A stretch of 64,000 nt of DNA from Vicinamibacterales bacterium (GTDB lineage: Bacteria > Acidobacteriota > Vicinamibacteria > Vicinamibacterales > SCN-69-37): positions 24,667-88,666 of the forward strand of contig JAURFE010000004.1 in the NCBI GenBank assembly GCA_030827135.1, given 5' to 3'. A model generated the notes under the pieces. That model saw only the letters and a list, made by a program, of their open reading frames with translations, was not told the DNA's origin and searched no databases. How positions within the stretch are numbered: position 1 is the stretch's first letter; each line of letters starts with the position of its first letter. Shown here one piece after another: positions 53,367 to 61,718 of this stretch. Position numbers and translations under genes: made by a program.

Positions 53367-55003
53367 TCGACGAAGGTCACCTTGTTGATTTCGCGCAATG
53401 TCGTCTCGCCCTTCATCACCAGGGTAACCGCGCACTCACGCAGGAAGGTCATCCCCTCGTCCTTGGCGGCGCGTTTGATCTCCGAGGTGGGGCGGCGTTC
53501 GAGAATCATGTCACGGATGCGGTCGGTAAGGTCCATCAGTTCACAGATGGCCGTGCGGCCCTTGAACCCGGTGCCGCCGCACTCGATGCAGCCGGCGCCC
53601 TCGAAGAACTGGTGGGTGCGCGCCAGCGCCGGGTCGAGGGCCGACTCCGCCAGCATCGCTTCGGTGATCGTCGCCGGCCGTCTGCAGTGTTCACAGATGC
53701 GCCGCACCAGTCGCTGCGCGAGCACACAGTTGAGCGCGGACACGAACTGGTAGGGCTCGACCCCCATGTTCAGGAACCGGCCCAGCACGTCGATGACGTT
53801 GTTGGCGTGGACCGTGGTGAACACCAGGTGGCCCGTCAACGCCGACTGAATCGCGATCTGTGCCGTCTCGGGGTCGCGAATTTCACCGACCATGATCTTG
53901 TCGGGGTCGTGCCGGAGGATGGATCGCAGGCCGCGAGCAAACGTCAGCCCCTTCTTCTCGTTGATCGGAATCTGCGTGATGCCGCGCAGCTGATATTCGA
54001 CCGGATCCTCAATCGTGATGATCTTGTCCTCGCTCGTCTTGATCTCCGACAGCGCCGCATACAGCGTCGTCGTCTTGCCTGATCCTGTGGGTCCGGTGAC
54101 GAGCACCATGCCGTACGGCTCGCGGATGTACTTGCGGAACCGCCGCATTTCCTCCTCAGGCCAGCCGAGAATGTCGAGCTTCAGTTCGGTGAACTGCTCG
54201 CTGATCGACTCCTTGTCGAGGATGCGGATGACCGAGTCTTCGCCATTGACGCTGGGCATGATCGAGACGCGGAAATCGATCGTCTTGCCTCGCACCCGCA
54301 TCTTGAAGCGGCCGTCCTGCGGGACGCGCTTCTCGGCAATGTCGAGTTCCGACATGACCTTGATCCGCGAGATCAACGTGCTGTGGTGCCGCTTGTCGAT
54401 CGGCTTCATGGCCGACTGCAGCACGCCGTCAATGCGGTACTTCACATGCACCGCATCGTCGCCGGTCTCGACGTGGATGTCCGACGCGCGACGCTGCAAC
54501 GCGGTGTACACCATCGTGTCGATCAGGCGGATGACCGGACTGGCGTCCTGCGTCAGCTTGTCGACCGTGAGATTGTCGTCCCCGGCGACGCCCTCTTCGT
54601 CGCGGAGAATCTGCATCTGGAAACCTTCGGTGGCCTCCTCGAGCACGCGGGTGGAACTCTCGCTCTTTTTGAGGATGCCCTGAATCGCCGAGGGGCCGCC
54701 CACGGTGACGCGAATAGGCAGCCCCAGCTGCAACCCGATTTCATCGATCGCCTGCAGGTCGCTGGGGTCGGAGACGACGATCAGCAGGGTCTGGCCGTCG
54801 CGGCGGTACGGCACAAAGCCGTAGCGCAGCATGAGGTCGGCCGGAATGCTGCGAAACAGCTCGTTGTTGATCAGGAATCGCGTGAGGTCCACGAACTCGA
54901 GTTCATACCGCTCGGCGAGCTTTCGCGCCCGGGCCGCCTCAGCCGCATGGTCAACCGGCGCGTTCTCGCCGTCTGCGTAGAGTTCTTCGTTTTCGGCTGC
55001 CAT
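53363..55003 (-). CDS. gspE: GspE/PilB-type assembly ATPase
   Basis: Hexameric motor of 546 residues. The N-terminal MshEN/T2SSE-N domain covers about 25-130. In the catalytic domain, Walker A is GPTGSGKT at 304-311, the Asp-box region is IITIEDPVEYQL (329-340), and Walker B is MVGEIRDPE (371-379). The tetracysteine zinc site is C437/C440 and C472/C475. Zinc-binding GspE/PilB proteins drive pseudopilus or pilus extension. No PilT-type retraction ATPase is in the window, which favours secretion over twitching. It lies 4 nt downstream of gspF. Confidence 0.93.
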   Translation of the reverse strand: MAAENEELYADGENAPVDHAAEAARARKLAERYELEFVDLTRFLINNELFRSIPADLMLRYGFVPYRRDGQTLLIVVSDPSDLQAIDEIGLQLGLPIRVTVGGPSAIQGILKKSESSTRVLEEATEGFQMQILRDEEGVAGDDNLTVDKLTQDASPVIRLIDTMVYTALQRRASDIHVETGDDAVHVKYRIDGVLQSAMKPIDKRHHSTLISRIKVMSELDIAEKRVPQDGRFKMRVRGKTIDFRVSIMPSVNGEDSVIRILDKESISEQFTELKLDILGWPEEEMRRFRKYIREPYGMVLVTGPTGSGKTTTLYAALSEIKTSEDKIITIEDPVEYQLRGITQIPINEKKGLTFARGLRSILRHDPDKIMVGEIRDPETAQIAIQSALTGHLVFTTVHANNVIDVLGRFLNMGVEPYQFVSALNCVLAQRLVRRICEHCRRPATITEAMLAESALDPALARTHQFFEGAGCIECGGTGFKGRTAICELMDLTDRIRDMILERRPTSEIKRAAKDEGMTFLRECAVTLVMKGETTLREINKVTFVE

Positions 55004-55007
55004 CAGA

Positions 55008-56231
55008 TCACCGCGCCAGACTCGACAATTGGAACAACGGCATATACAGCGACAGCAGCAGGCCTGCGATCACGATGCCCATGACAATCAGCAACACCGG
55101 CTGCACGAGATTGGAGAACCGCGTGAGACTCGTGTCGTTTTCCTCGTCGTAGAAGTCCGCGATGCTGTTCAACATCTCGGCGAGGGCGCCGGTGGACTCC
55201 CCCACCTCGACCATTTCGATGGCCACATCCGGAAACGTCCGTCGCTGCTGCAGCGCGTGCGCCAGACTTGACCCCTCACGCACTTCACGCGCCACGATGC
55301 CGAGGTCGCTGGCGACGGCCTGATTCCCGACCGACTTCGCGGAGATATCGAGAGAATTGACCAGCGGAATGCCGCCGGCGAGCAGCGTGGAGATTGTCCG
55401 CGCGACCTGCGCCGTCGAGAACTTGCGGCTGAGCGGACCGAACCACGGCAGCCGCATGATGGCCCGGTCCAGGCTACTGCGCTGGCCTGGCTGCCGGATC
55501 CAGACGCTGCTGCCGACGACAATGATGACGATCGCCGCCACCCAGATGAACGCGTAATCCACCACGGACGTGGAAAACGCGACGATCAGCTGCGTCGACG
55601 CCGGGAGTTCGGCGCCCGCGCCGAAACTTTCGTAAAACGACGCGAACTCCGGCACAACCTTGAACACGATCATGCCGACGACCGCCGCCGAGAGCAGCAG
55701 CAGCACCACCGGATAAATCAGCGCGGAAATCATCTTGCCGCGCACCGACGCGATGACCTTCATGTGCGACACGTATCGGCGCAACACCGTTTCGAGACTG
55801 CCGGACTTTTCGCCGGCCATCAACGACGCGTGGTAGATCCCGGTAAACATGCCGCCCTGCGCCTCAAAGGCGTCCGACAGCGCACTGCCGGACCGCACGC
55901 GCTCATATACGTCATCGAGGACGCGCTTGAAGCTGGGGTTCGGGACGCGTCGCCGGAGAATGTCGAGCGACTGCACCAGCGGAAGCCCTGCGCGCAGCAG
56001 CGTCGCCATTTCCTGGTTGAAGATCAGAAACTCCTCGCTGCCGATCGTCTTCTTCCGGGAGGGGAACCGGAACGAGAAGCCGCCGACGCCGACACCCCCC
56101 ACCGGCTGCAGCGAGAGCAGGAACAGCCCCTTCTCCTCGAGTTCCATCCGCAGCCGGGCTTCGCTGTCCGCCACGAACGTCGTCGTGGAGACATGTCCGT
56201 TGGCGGTCGAAACCCGGCAGCGATACTCCAT
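55008..56231 (-). CDS. gspF: GspF/PilC-type inner-membrane platform protein
   Basis: Protein of 407 residues with two T2SSF repeats (about 70-190 and 270-395). Each has the F-rich signature, as in GLPLVQSLDILRRRVPN and GIPLVNSLDISAKSVGN. The membrane helices are near 168-190, 215-240 and 380-400. It holds the base of the pseudopilus and contacts GspE. The N-terminus MEYRCRVSTANGHV is typical of the family's first domain. Confidence 0.93.
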   Translation of the reverse strand: MEYRCRVSTANGHVSTTTFVADSEARLRMELEEKGLFLLSLQPVGGVGVGGFSFRFPSRKKTIGSEEFLIFNQEMATLLRAGLPLVQSLDILRRRVPNPSFKRVLDDVYERVRSGSALSDAFEAQGGMFTGIYHASLMAGEKSGSLETVLRRYVSHMKVIASVRGKMISALIYPVVLLLLSAAVVGMIVFKVVPEFASFYESFGAGAELPASTQLIVAFSTSVVDYAFIWVAAIVIIVVGSSVWIRQPGQRSSLDRAIMRLPWFGPLSRKFSTAQVARTISTLLAGGIPLVNSLDISAKSVGNQAVASDLGIVAREVREGSSLAHALQQRRTFPDVAIEMVEVGESTGALAEMLNSIADFYDEENDTSLTRFSNLVQPVLLIVMGIVIAGLLLSLYMPLFQLSSLAR

Positions 56232-56245
56232 GACGCGCTCGCAGC

Positions 56246-56923
56246 CTATTTCCCGGTCAGCGACAAAATGCGCTGCACGTAGTGCTGGGTTTCCTTGAAC
56301 GGCGGGATGCCCTGGTATTGGCTCACAGCCCCCTCGCCGGCGTTGTACGCTGCCAGCGCCAGCGATTCACGCCCACGTCCGTAGCGGTCCAGGAGCCCAC
56401 GCAGGTGCCGGAGGCCGGCCTGCAGATTCTGCGCCGGGTCAAACGGATTCTCCACCGCATAGTGGCGCGCCGTCGCCGGCATCAGCTGCATGAGTCCCAT
56501 CGCCCCCTTCGGCGACACGGCATCCGTCCGGTAGTTCGACTCCACTTTGATGACCGCGTGTGCCAGGCGCACATCCACGCCGTGATCGGACGCCATCTGG
56601 GCAATCAGCACGCGCAACGCCTCAGGCCCCTCCGGAACAGACGCTGGAACTGCCGCCGGAATCGGGGTGGGTGCCGGATCGGGCTCGGGGGTGGGCCAGG
56701 GGACTTCGTCGGGAACCACGTCCAGGACGAAGTCGCGCGGCGCCCGCATTTCGCCGCCGGTGCGCAGCGTCAGCACCACGTCGCCGCCCTCGTATCGCAC
56801 CGAGGCGACGTTCACGACACGCCCGCTCCGGAGCGTGACGAGATCCGCCTGGGCGTGCGCCGGTGCCAGCCCCATCAGGACCACCAGCAGCAGGAACAGC
56901 CGGCGGACGTCAGGACGGGTCAA
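56246..56923 (-). CDS. Periplasmic lytic transglycosylase (SLT family) with small N-terminal beta domain
   Basis: Protein of 225 residues from a TTG start: signal peptide (about 1-24, APAHA), a small beta-rich domain (about 26-75; LVTLRSGRVVNVASVRYEG), a Pro-rich linker (about 82-105) and a Slt catalytic domain (about 112-225). The catalytic Glu is in AVIKVESNYRTDAVSPKGAMG, followed by LMQLMPATARHY and LALAAYNAGEGAV. It would open peptidoglycan for the secretion machine encoded downstream. The frame extends upstream, but those residues overlap the preceding lipoprotein gene; the TTG gives a 14-nt overlap. Confidence 0.82.
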   Translation of the reverse strand: MTRPDVRRLFLLLVVLMGLAPAHAQADLVTLRSGRVVNVASVRYEGGDVVLTLRTGGEMRAPRDFVLDVVPDEVPWPTPEPDPAPTPIPAAVPASVPEGPEALRVLIAQMASDHGVDVRLAHAVIKVESNYRTDAVSPKGAMGLMQLMPATARHYAVENPFDPAQNLQAGLRHLRGLLDRYGRGRESLALAAYNAGEGAVSQYQGIPPFKETQHYVQRILSLTGK

Positions 56924-57797
56924 CAAACAGGTGATAAATCCGGATGCCCAGCTCACGGGTGTCCTGTCCGGCGCCAATGGTTGCGGGCACAAACGACGGC
57001 GTGACCACCACGCGCAACTCCACCATGTCGCCGGCGCCGAGGCTGTCCGTGCGAAGGGGGATACGACGAAGCAAGGGATCTTTGGTGTCTGCGGCAAACG
57101 TGGCGACGCTCTGGCTGCCAAGATAGACGTTCACAACCTGCGGTTGGTCGAAGAGATCGGGCCGCGAGTCATATTCGAGGTACAACGTCGCATCTTTCTT
57201 TGGGTTCCGGAACGTGGCCACTACCTCGTTTTGGGTCCACCACCACTCGCGCGCCGGATTCTCCGGGGCGAACTCGGGGGCATGGGAACCGGACCGCAGG
57301 ACGACGAAGATGTTCTCCGACTGCGGCAGCAGGCGCAGTGACGCCACCTTGTAGGAACGGCCCTCCGGCTCCGGGCCGGACAACGACGCGCGCATATCCG
57401 TCATATCCGCGCGATACAGCCCCACGCGCACCGTGGCCTCGCCCAGATAGGGAACGATCGGTATAAAACTCGTGCGGGTATAGGTGACAGGGCTGCCGGC
57501 CTTCCACTCGGTGGTGGGTGTCGGCGGGTCGTGATCGTCGGCCCATCGCAACACGCCGTCGGCATCCAGCAGATGCATGAAGACTCGATACTGGCCGTCC
57601 AGACTCTGCCCGGGCGCCACATCGAAGGTGTAGGTCATGTCGATCGGGCTCCCGAGGGGAGCCGCCGACTTGCTGAGAGTCACAGCGACGCTGGCGACCG
57701 GCGGGGCCTCACCAGATCCGCCGCACGCCGCACTCGCCCCAACCAGCAGCACGGCCGCAGCTGCGCGAAGCCCCTGACGCAACGAGTTTTCTATCAT
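56910..57797 (-). CDS. Lipoprotein of unknown function
   Basis: Protein of 295 residues. From the ATG at 57797 the signal peptide [18 protein letters not shown] leads to the lipobox SAAC (about Cys 26). The mature part is beta-rich: an early Ig-like portion (about 40-165; [28 protein letters not shown]) resembling bacterial copper/ligand-binding sandwich domains, then a second beta domain with PPATLYLEY-like repeats. I do not recognise the family. It is the first gene of the secretion-locus run and overlaps the transglycosylase gene by 14 nt. An in-frame GTG lies one codon upstream. Confidence 0.65.
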   Translation of the reverse strand: MIENSLRQGLRAAAAVLLVGASAACGGSGEAPPVASVAVTLSKSAAPLGSPIDMTYTFDVAPGQSLDGQYRVFMHLLDADGVLRWADDHDPPTPTTEWKAGSPVTYTRTSFIPIVPYLGEATVRVGLYRADMTDMRASLSGPEPEGRSYKVASLRLLPQSENIFVVLRSGSHAPEFAPENPAREWWWTQNEVVATFRNPKKDATLYLEYDSRPDLFDQPQVVNVYLGSQSVATFAADTKDPLLRRIPLRTDSLGAGDMVELRVVVTPSFVPATIGAGQDTRELGIRIYHLFVDPS

Positions 57798-57878
57798 CAC
57801 AACAGGCGCATCGTACCGTATTGCCCCTATACTGTTCAATATGTTAGCGTTGCGGCGATTTTACCCCCACGGGATTGC

Positions 57879-58172
57879 ATGACTTCAGACGCCCTCGGCA
57901 TGGTTGAAACGCGCGGCCTCATCGGCGCCATCGAGGCAGCCGACGCGATGGTCAAAACCGCGAACGTAACCCTCATCGGCAAGGAATACATCGGCGCCGG
58001 CTTTGTGACGGTGCTCGCGCGGGGCGACGTCGGCGCCATCAAGGCCGCCGTCGATGCCGGCGCTGCGGCCGCGCGTCGCGTCGGCGAGCTGGTCTCGGTG
58101 CACGTCATTCCGCGCCCGCACGCCGACGTCGAGCGCCTGCTGCCCCGCCCGGGTGCTCCCGCCAAGTCATAG
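57879..58172 (+). CDS. Bacterial microcompartment hexameric shell protein (BMC-H)
   Basis: Single Pfam-BMC-domain protein of 97 residues covering the whole family fold: [20 protein letters not shown], then [40 protein letters not shown], and [16 protein letters not shown]. The [10 protein letters not shown] segment forms the pore side of the hexamer. Length and motifs match canonical PduA/EutM/CcmK-type shell tiles. It is divergent from the lipoprotein gene. TATACT at 57828-57833 may be its -10. The aldehyde dehydrogenase gene starts 3 nt after the stop. No BMC-P (EutN/CcmL) or BMC-T gene is in the window, so the rest of the shell must be encoded elsewhere. Confidence 0.95.
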   Translation: MTSDALGMVETRGLIGAIEAADAMVKTANVTLIGKEYIGAGFVTVLARGDVGAIKAAVDAGAAAARRVGELVSVHVIPRPHADVERLLPRPGAPAKS

Positions 58173-58175
58173 GCC

Positions 58176-59780
58176 ATGTCTGAAGAGGCTCGCGCCCTCA
58201 CACAGCGCGCCAAGCGCGCGGCACCCATCCTCGCGGAATTCTCCCAGGCCCAGATCGATCGGATTGTCGACGCTGTCGCCGCCAGCGCGCAGGCCCATCT
58301 CGAGCCGTTCGCCCGGCTGGCCGTCGAAGAGACAGGCTTCGGCGTGCTCGCTGACAAAATCGCCAAGAACCGGTTTGCCGCCGAAGACGTACATGCGTTC
58401 ATCCGGCCGATGCGCACGGTTGGTGTGATTGGTCGAGATGACGCCCGCAAGGTTGTGGAGATCGCCGAACCCTTCGGCGTGGTCGCCGCAATTGTGCCGT
58501 CCACCAACCCGACGTCGACGGCGATCTACAAGATCCTCATCGCCCTGAAGGCGCGCTGCCCCATCGTCATCAGTCCGCACCCCTCGGCGGCGCGCTGCAT
58601 CACGTTTGTGGCTGAGACGCTCAATACTGCCGCGATGCAGGCCGGCGCCCCCGAAGGCGCGGTCAACTGGATGACGCAGGTGTCCCTCGATGCCACCCAG
58701 GAACTGATGAAACATCGCGACGTCGCGGTGATTCTGGCGACGGGCGGAATGGGGCTCGTCCGGGCGGCCTACAGCGCGGGCAAGCCGGCGTACGGCGTCG
58801 GTCCCGGCAATGCGCCCTGCTTCATCGAACGCACGGCGGACGTTGCGAAGGCCGCGTCCGACATCCTGACCGGCAAAAACTTCGATCACGGCGTGTTGTG
58901 CTCGTCCCCGAACTCGGTTGTCGTCGAACGCGTGGTGGCCGACGACGCGAAGCGGGAATTTCAGAAGCAGGGCGGCCACTTCCTGTCTGCCGCCGAGGCG
59001 GTCGCGCTGACCGCCGTGCTCATCACCCCCCAGCGCCTGCCCAATCCGAAACTCGTCGGCAAATCTGCCGCGACCATCGCCGCAGCGGCAGGCATTGCCA
59101 TTCCCGAGGGCACGCGCGTGCTCATTGCCGAACTGCAGGGCGTGGGCCGCGACTATCCGCTCTCGATCGAGAAGTTGTGCCCAGTGCTTTCCTGGTATGT
59201 CGTCAACGATTGGCACGACGGGTGCGAGCGCTGCAAACAGATTCTGAAGTACGGCGGGATGGGGCACACGATGTCCATCCACTCCACCAACGAGCCGGTC
59301 ATTCTCGAGTTTGGTCTCAAGAAGCCCGCCTTCCGCATCCTTGTCAACACGCCGACAACGCATGGGTCGATTGGACTGACGACCGGGCTGGATCCCGCGA
59401 TGACGCTGGGGTGTGGCGGGTATGGCGGGAACATCACGTCGGACAACATCACGCCGCGGCACTTGCTCAACGTGAAGCGGTTGGCCTACGAATTGCGGCC
59501 GGCGGCGCGCCGGGCGACGCCCACGGCCGCTCTGCCGGCGCTCCCCGCCCCTCCGGTCCCGAGCGGGTTGAGCGCCTCGGTGGTGCGCGCGACGCTGACT
59601 GGAAGCCGGGCGGCAGGCGAGACCGGCGCGATTGCAGCGTTTGTGTGCGAAGACGACGTGCGGCAGGCCATCGCCCAGGGGCGCACCATCCTTGTGGGAG
59701 AGCGGACGATCATCACGCCGCTCGCGCGCGAGGTTGCCGAGGCAGGACATGTGCTGGTTCACGCCGGTTGGCGGACCTGA
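58176..59780 (+). CDS. BMC-associated CoA-acylating-type aldehyde dehydrogenase with C-terminal extension
   Basis: Protein of 534 residues. The ALDH core (about 1-440) resembles the aldehyde dehydrogenase half of AdhE and the SucD/EutE/PduP group: [45 protein letters not shown], and the nucleophile Cys242 in [17 protein letters not shown]. Such enzymes oxidise an aldehyde to its acyl-CoA with NAD inside microcompartments. The core ends near YELRP. After an Ala/Pro linker comes a roughly 65-residue module ending in [18 protein letters not shown] and [18 protein letters not shown]. EutE and PduP are about 465 residues and lack such a module. The extension may target the enzyme into the shell. 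The substrate is unknown. Confidence 0.88.
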   Translation: MSEEARALTQRAKRAAPILAEFSQAQIDRIVDAVAASAQAHLEPFARLAVEETGFGVLADKIAKNRFAAEDVHAFIRPMRTVGVIGRDDARKVVEIAEPFGVVAAIVPSTNPTSTAIYKILIALKARCPIVISPHPSAARCITFVAETLNTAAMQAGAPEGAVNWMTQVSLDATQELMKHRDVAVILATGGMGLVRAAYSAGKPAYGVGPGNAPCFIERTADVAKAASDILTGKNFDHGVLCSSPNSVVVERVVADDAKREFQKQGGHFLSAAEAVALTAVLITPQRLPNPKLVGKSAATIAAAAGIAIPEGTRVLIAELQGVGRDYPLSIEKLCPVLSWYVVNDWHDGCERCKQILKYGGMGHTMSIHSTNEPVILEFGLKKPAFRILVNTPTTHGSIGLTTGLDPAMTLGCGGYGGNITSDNITPRHLLNVKRLAYELRPAARRATPTAALPALPAPPVPSGLSASVVRATLTGSRAAGETGAIAAFVCEDDVRQAIAQGRTILVGERTIITPLAREVAEAGHVLVHAGWRT

Positions 59781-59790
59781 ACTCCCAATT

Positions 59791-59806
59791 CCGCAAGTAC
59801 TTGCGG
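59791..59806. promoter_or_regulatory. Perfect 16-bp palindrome
   Basis: CCGCAAGTACTTGCGG reads the same on both strands. It lies 11 nt after the dehydrogenase stop and 12 nt upstream of the -35 of a promoter-like sequence. With no loop and no T-run it looks more like a dimer-binding operator than a terminator. Confidence 0.5.
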
Positions 59807-59818
59807 GCGCACATTGCC

Positions 59819-59847
59819 TTGACGGATCGTGCGGCGGCTGTTACCCT
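59819..59847 (+). promoter_or_regulatory. Candidate sigma-70 promoter for the MltD-type gene
   Basis: TTGACG (59819-59824) and TACCCT (59842-59847) are separated by exactly 17 nt and lie about 36 nt before the ATG at 59884. The -35 differs from consensus at one position. Confidence 0.5.
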
Positions 59848-59883
59848 ACCAACCACGAATGTCCGGGATGCGTCCGTAACACC

Positions 59884-61575
59884 ATGCGTCACGTTGCCAG
59901 CCTGATCGTTCTGGCCGTGTCCGGCCTGGTCGCCGGATGTGGTGCTCGTGTGGCTCCGGCCGCGCCCGCGGCGCCCCTTCCTGTTCCTGTAGCTGCCCCC
60001 GAAGCTCTTGTGCTGCCGGTGATCGCCCCGGCGGCTCCGCTCAGAGATCCCATTGAAACCTTGATCGCCACGTCCGAAGGCCACTTCGCGGCCGGGCAGC
60101 GCGAACTGGAGCTTGGCCACCTGGCGGCGGCCAGCGCCCTGTTTGACCAGGCGGTCGACGTGATTCACACATCTGCGACGGGCGGCCGCGGCGAACCGCG
60201 TCTCGCGGCCCACTACGAGCGGTTGGTCAGCCGCATCAGTGCGCTGGAGATTCTGGCGTTGCGCGAGGGCGACGGTTTCACCCAGGCGCGCACCGAACCG
60301 GCGGTGATCGACGATCTGCTGGCGGTCGCGACGCTGGACCTGCCCGATCCCAGCACGATGACCACGGCGATCGTCGCGGCCGACCTTGCCGAGACGGAAC
60401 ACGACCTGCCGATTGAAGTGAACGACCGTATCCTGTCGTTCATTGAGTTGTTCCAGGGCAACCTGCGCACGTTCATGCAGGACAGCCTGCACCGCGGCGC
60501 GAAGTACATGCCGATGGTGCACTCGGTGTTCCGTCAGGAGGGCGTGCCGCTGGATCTGGCGTATCTGGCCATTGTGGAGAGCGGCTTCAAGAGCAACGCC
60601 TTGTCGCGCGCGAGCGCCCGCGGGATCTGGCAGTTCATGCCGGCGACCGGGAAGGAACACGGCCTGAAGCAGGACTGGTTCATCGATGAACGGTCTGATC
60701 CCGAGAAATCCACGAGGGCGGCGGCCCAGTACCTCAAGACGCTGAACAAGATGTTCGACGGCGACTGGAATCTCGCGATGGCCAGTTACAACGCCGGTCC
60801 GGGACGGCTGCAGCGCGCGGTGAAGACCTCGCGGCTCAGCGACTACTGGAAGCTCACGGAAACGTCACGATTCCTGCCGATGGAAACCCGGAACTACGTG
60901 CCGATGATCATGGCGGCGGTGATCATCGCGAAGAATCCGACGCAGTACGGCTTTGAGCCGGGTGTGGCGCCCCCGCTCGCGTATGACCGAGTGACCGTAC
61001 CGGATGCGCTGGACCTGCGGACCGTGGCGGAGTGGACGGAGTCCTCGATTGACGAGATCCGCGAATTGAATCCTGAACTGCGGCGCACCATCACGCCGGT
61101 GGGCCGTCACGAACTCAAAGTGCCCGTGGGGATGGCGCCCATCGTCGAAGCGCGTCTGGCGGAGGCGAGCCCGGCGACGTTCGCCCAGTTCGAACGCCAC
61201 ACGGTGAAATCGGGTGAGACGCTTGCGACCATCGCGCGGCGCTACAAGGTGACGACCGTAGACCTGGCGTCGGCCAATGGGCTGACGACCCGGGCGCGGG
61301 TCAGAGCGCGGCAGACGCTGCTGATTCCGCGCGCGGCCAATGCGGCGCTGGCCTCGCGGCCGGCGGAAGCCCGACCGGCCCCGGCGGCGGCCCCGGCGGC
61401 GGCCCAGTCCCCGTCGGCGGCGACGCTGACCTATCGGGTGAAATCGGGCGACACGCTTTTCGGCATCGCGCGCCAGTTCGACACGACCGTTGATGCGATC
61501 AAGCGCTGGAACTCACTGACCTCCAGTCGCATCGGTGTCGGCGATCGCCTGACCATTCACCGCAACAACAACTAG
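59884..61575 (+). CDS. MltD-type lytic transglycosylase lipoprotein with two LysM domains
   Basis: Outer-membrane lipoprotein of 563 residues that should cleave peptidoglycan glycan strands. The lipobox is VAGC (Cys about 19). An Ala/Pro-rich stretch and a helical region precede the Slt domain (about 215-350): catalytic Glu near 231 in YLAIVESGFKSNALSRASARG, then IWQFMPATG, LAMASYNAGPGRLQRAV, and METRNYVPMIMAAVII. LysM repeats lie at about 438-482 (HTVKSGETLATIARRYKVT) and 516-562 (YRVKSGDTLFGIARQFDTT). The start at 59884 follows the promoter-like sequence; the frame is open upstream inside the dehydrogenase gene. Confidence 0.92.
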   Translation: MRHVASLIVLAVSGLVAGCGARVAPAAPAAPLPVPVAAPEALVLPVIAPAAPLRDPIETLIATSEGHFAAGQRELELGHLAAASALFDQAVDVIHTSATGGRGEPRLAAHYERLVSRISALEILALREGDGFTQARTEPAVIDDLLAVATLDLPDPSTMTTAIVAADLAETEHDLPIEVNDRILSFIELFQGNLRTFMQDSLHRGAKYMPMVHSVFRQEGVPLDLAYLAIVESGFKSNALSRASARGIWQFMPATGKEHGLKQDWFIDERSDPEKSTRAAAQYLKTLNKMFDGDWNLAMASYNAGPGRLQRAVKTSRLSDYWKLTETSRFLPMETRNYVPMIMAAVIIAKNPTQYGFEPGVAPPLAYDRVTVPDALDLRTVAEWTESSIDEIRELNPELRRTITPVGRHELKVPVGMAPIVEARLAEASPATFAQFERHTVKSGETLATIARRYKVTTVDLASANGLTTRARVRARQTLLIPRAANAALASRPAEARPAPAAAPAAAQSPSAATLTYRVKSGDTLFGIARQFDTTVDAIKRWNSLTSSRIGVGDRLTIHRNNN

Positions 61576-61718
61576 TCAGCGCTTTTCCTGTTGGCAGAAG
61601 GGGCCACGCGCAACCTGGCCGCGCTGGCACGAACTGCGTACCGCCTGGGTGCGCCGGTTGTGTTCCCGCGTGATTTCGTGGAACGCGCGGTGGCCCGGCA
61701 TTTGCGACACCCTGCCGC
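61576..61718. other. 143-bp gap with no recognised feature
   Basis: High-GC, no hairpin with T-run and no clear promoter. A plus-strand frame is open here from 61591 but shows no known motif and runs into the ComM gene in another frame. I regard it as noncoding. Confidence 0.5.

Noticed and set aside
58167..59762. 531-codon minus-strand open frame almost exactly opposite the aldehyde dehydrogenase
   Set aside because: Arg/Gly/His-rich shadow of a high-GC gene, with no recognisable motif.
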